From an archaeon (GTDB lineage Archaea > Thermoproteota > Nitrososphaeria > Nitrososphaerales > CADDZS01), in the NCBI GenBank assembly GCA_021806865.1, contig JAKAPU010000166.1, positions 1 to 5,956 of the forward strand: a DNA stretch of 5,956 bases, written 5' to 3'. Positions 5,861 to 5,956 of this stretch are shown here, one piece after another (position 1 is the first letter of the stretch; the number at the start of each line of letters is the position of its first letter). Both the position numbers and the translations under genes were made by a program. The notes beneath the pieces were generated by a model. That model had not been told where the DNA came from, did no database searches, and saw only the letters and a program-made list of their open reading frames with translations.

Positions 5861-5956
5861 TCAGGTATTGGTGTTGTTTTTAGCGCGTATGTTATCCGTG
5901 AATCTGTGAGCTTCGGAGACTGAACTGCTGTTGTTGATCAGATCGCGGTCATCGGA
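5861..5956 (-). CDS. Possible C-terminal tail of an upstream minus-strand gene
   Basis: The minus frame entering at 5956 stays open for 31 codons and ends at TGA (5863-5861). It encodes a hydrophilic, Asp/Asn/Ser/Thr-rich stretch (begins SDDRDLINNSSS, ends RAKNNTNT) with no recognisable motif. The other two minus frames stop within the first 18 bases, and no plus-strand frame here has a good start. If real, it would be a partial gene in the same direction as aconitase with a 53-bp gap, enough for a separate promoter. An open run this short can easily occur by chance, so this is a weak call; the alternative is plain intergenic sequence. Confidence 0.25.
   Translation of the reverse strand, partial: SDDRDLINNSSSVSEAHRFTDNIRAKNNTNT

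Noticed and set aside
5821..5865. CAGTGT sequence upstream of aconitase as a possible iron-responsive element
   Set aside because: It is on the strand opposite to the aconitase mRNA and has no flanking complementary stem.

Overview
The window looks like an archaeal chromosome segment of roughly 50% GC, most probably from the Thaumarchaeota/Nitrososphaeria or a close relative. The reasons are a UPF0148-family zinc-ribbon protein of the archaeal type at the left edge, TTG starts, short AT-rich TATA-like elements about 25-30 bases before several start codons (leaderless transcription), few Shine-Dalgarno sequences, and small lineage-type proteins (zinc ribbon, three-helix membrane protein, lysine-tailed winged helix). 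The lineage call is an inference; no rRNA or tRNA is present to fix it.

Layout from left to right: (1) the 5' part of a minus-strand UPF0148 protein running off the window; (2) a 44-bp divergent promoter gap; (3) a GIY-YIG nuclease-domain protein on plus; (4) convergent with it, an NRAMP-family divalent metal transporter on minus, the two stop codons overlapping by 4 bp; (5) a 231-bp divergent intergenic region with TATA-like and repeat elements; (6) three small plus-strand genes (zinc ribbon, three-helix membrane protein, winged-helix regulator) separated by about 50-bp gaps; (7) convergent with the last, a complete 901-residue aconitase on minus, again with a 4-bp stop overlap; (8) the aconitase upstream region and a possible C-terminal tail of another minus-strand gene at the right edge.

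Functionally, aconitase (4Fe-4S, citrate/isocitrate) and NRAMP (Mn/Fe import) are both tied to iron or manganese, but the sequence shows no shared operon between them; they have separate promoters and the link is only proximity. I see no mobile element, CRISPR array, tRNA, rRNA, toxin-antitoxin pair or obvious defence system. The most interesting items are regulatory: a perfect 12-bp TATA-centred palindrome in front of the winged-helix gene, repeat elements around the NRAMP promoter, and a strong U-tract for aconitase termination lying inside the lysine codons of the convergent regulator gene.
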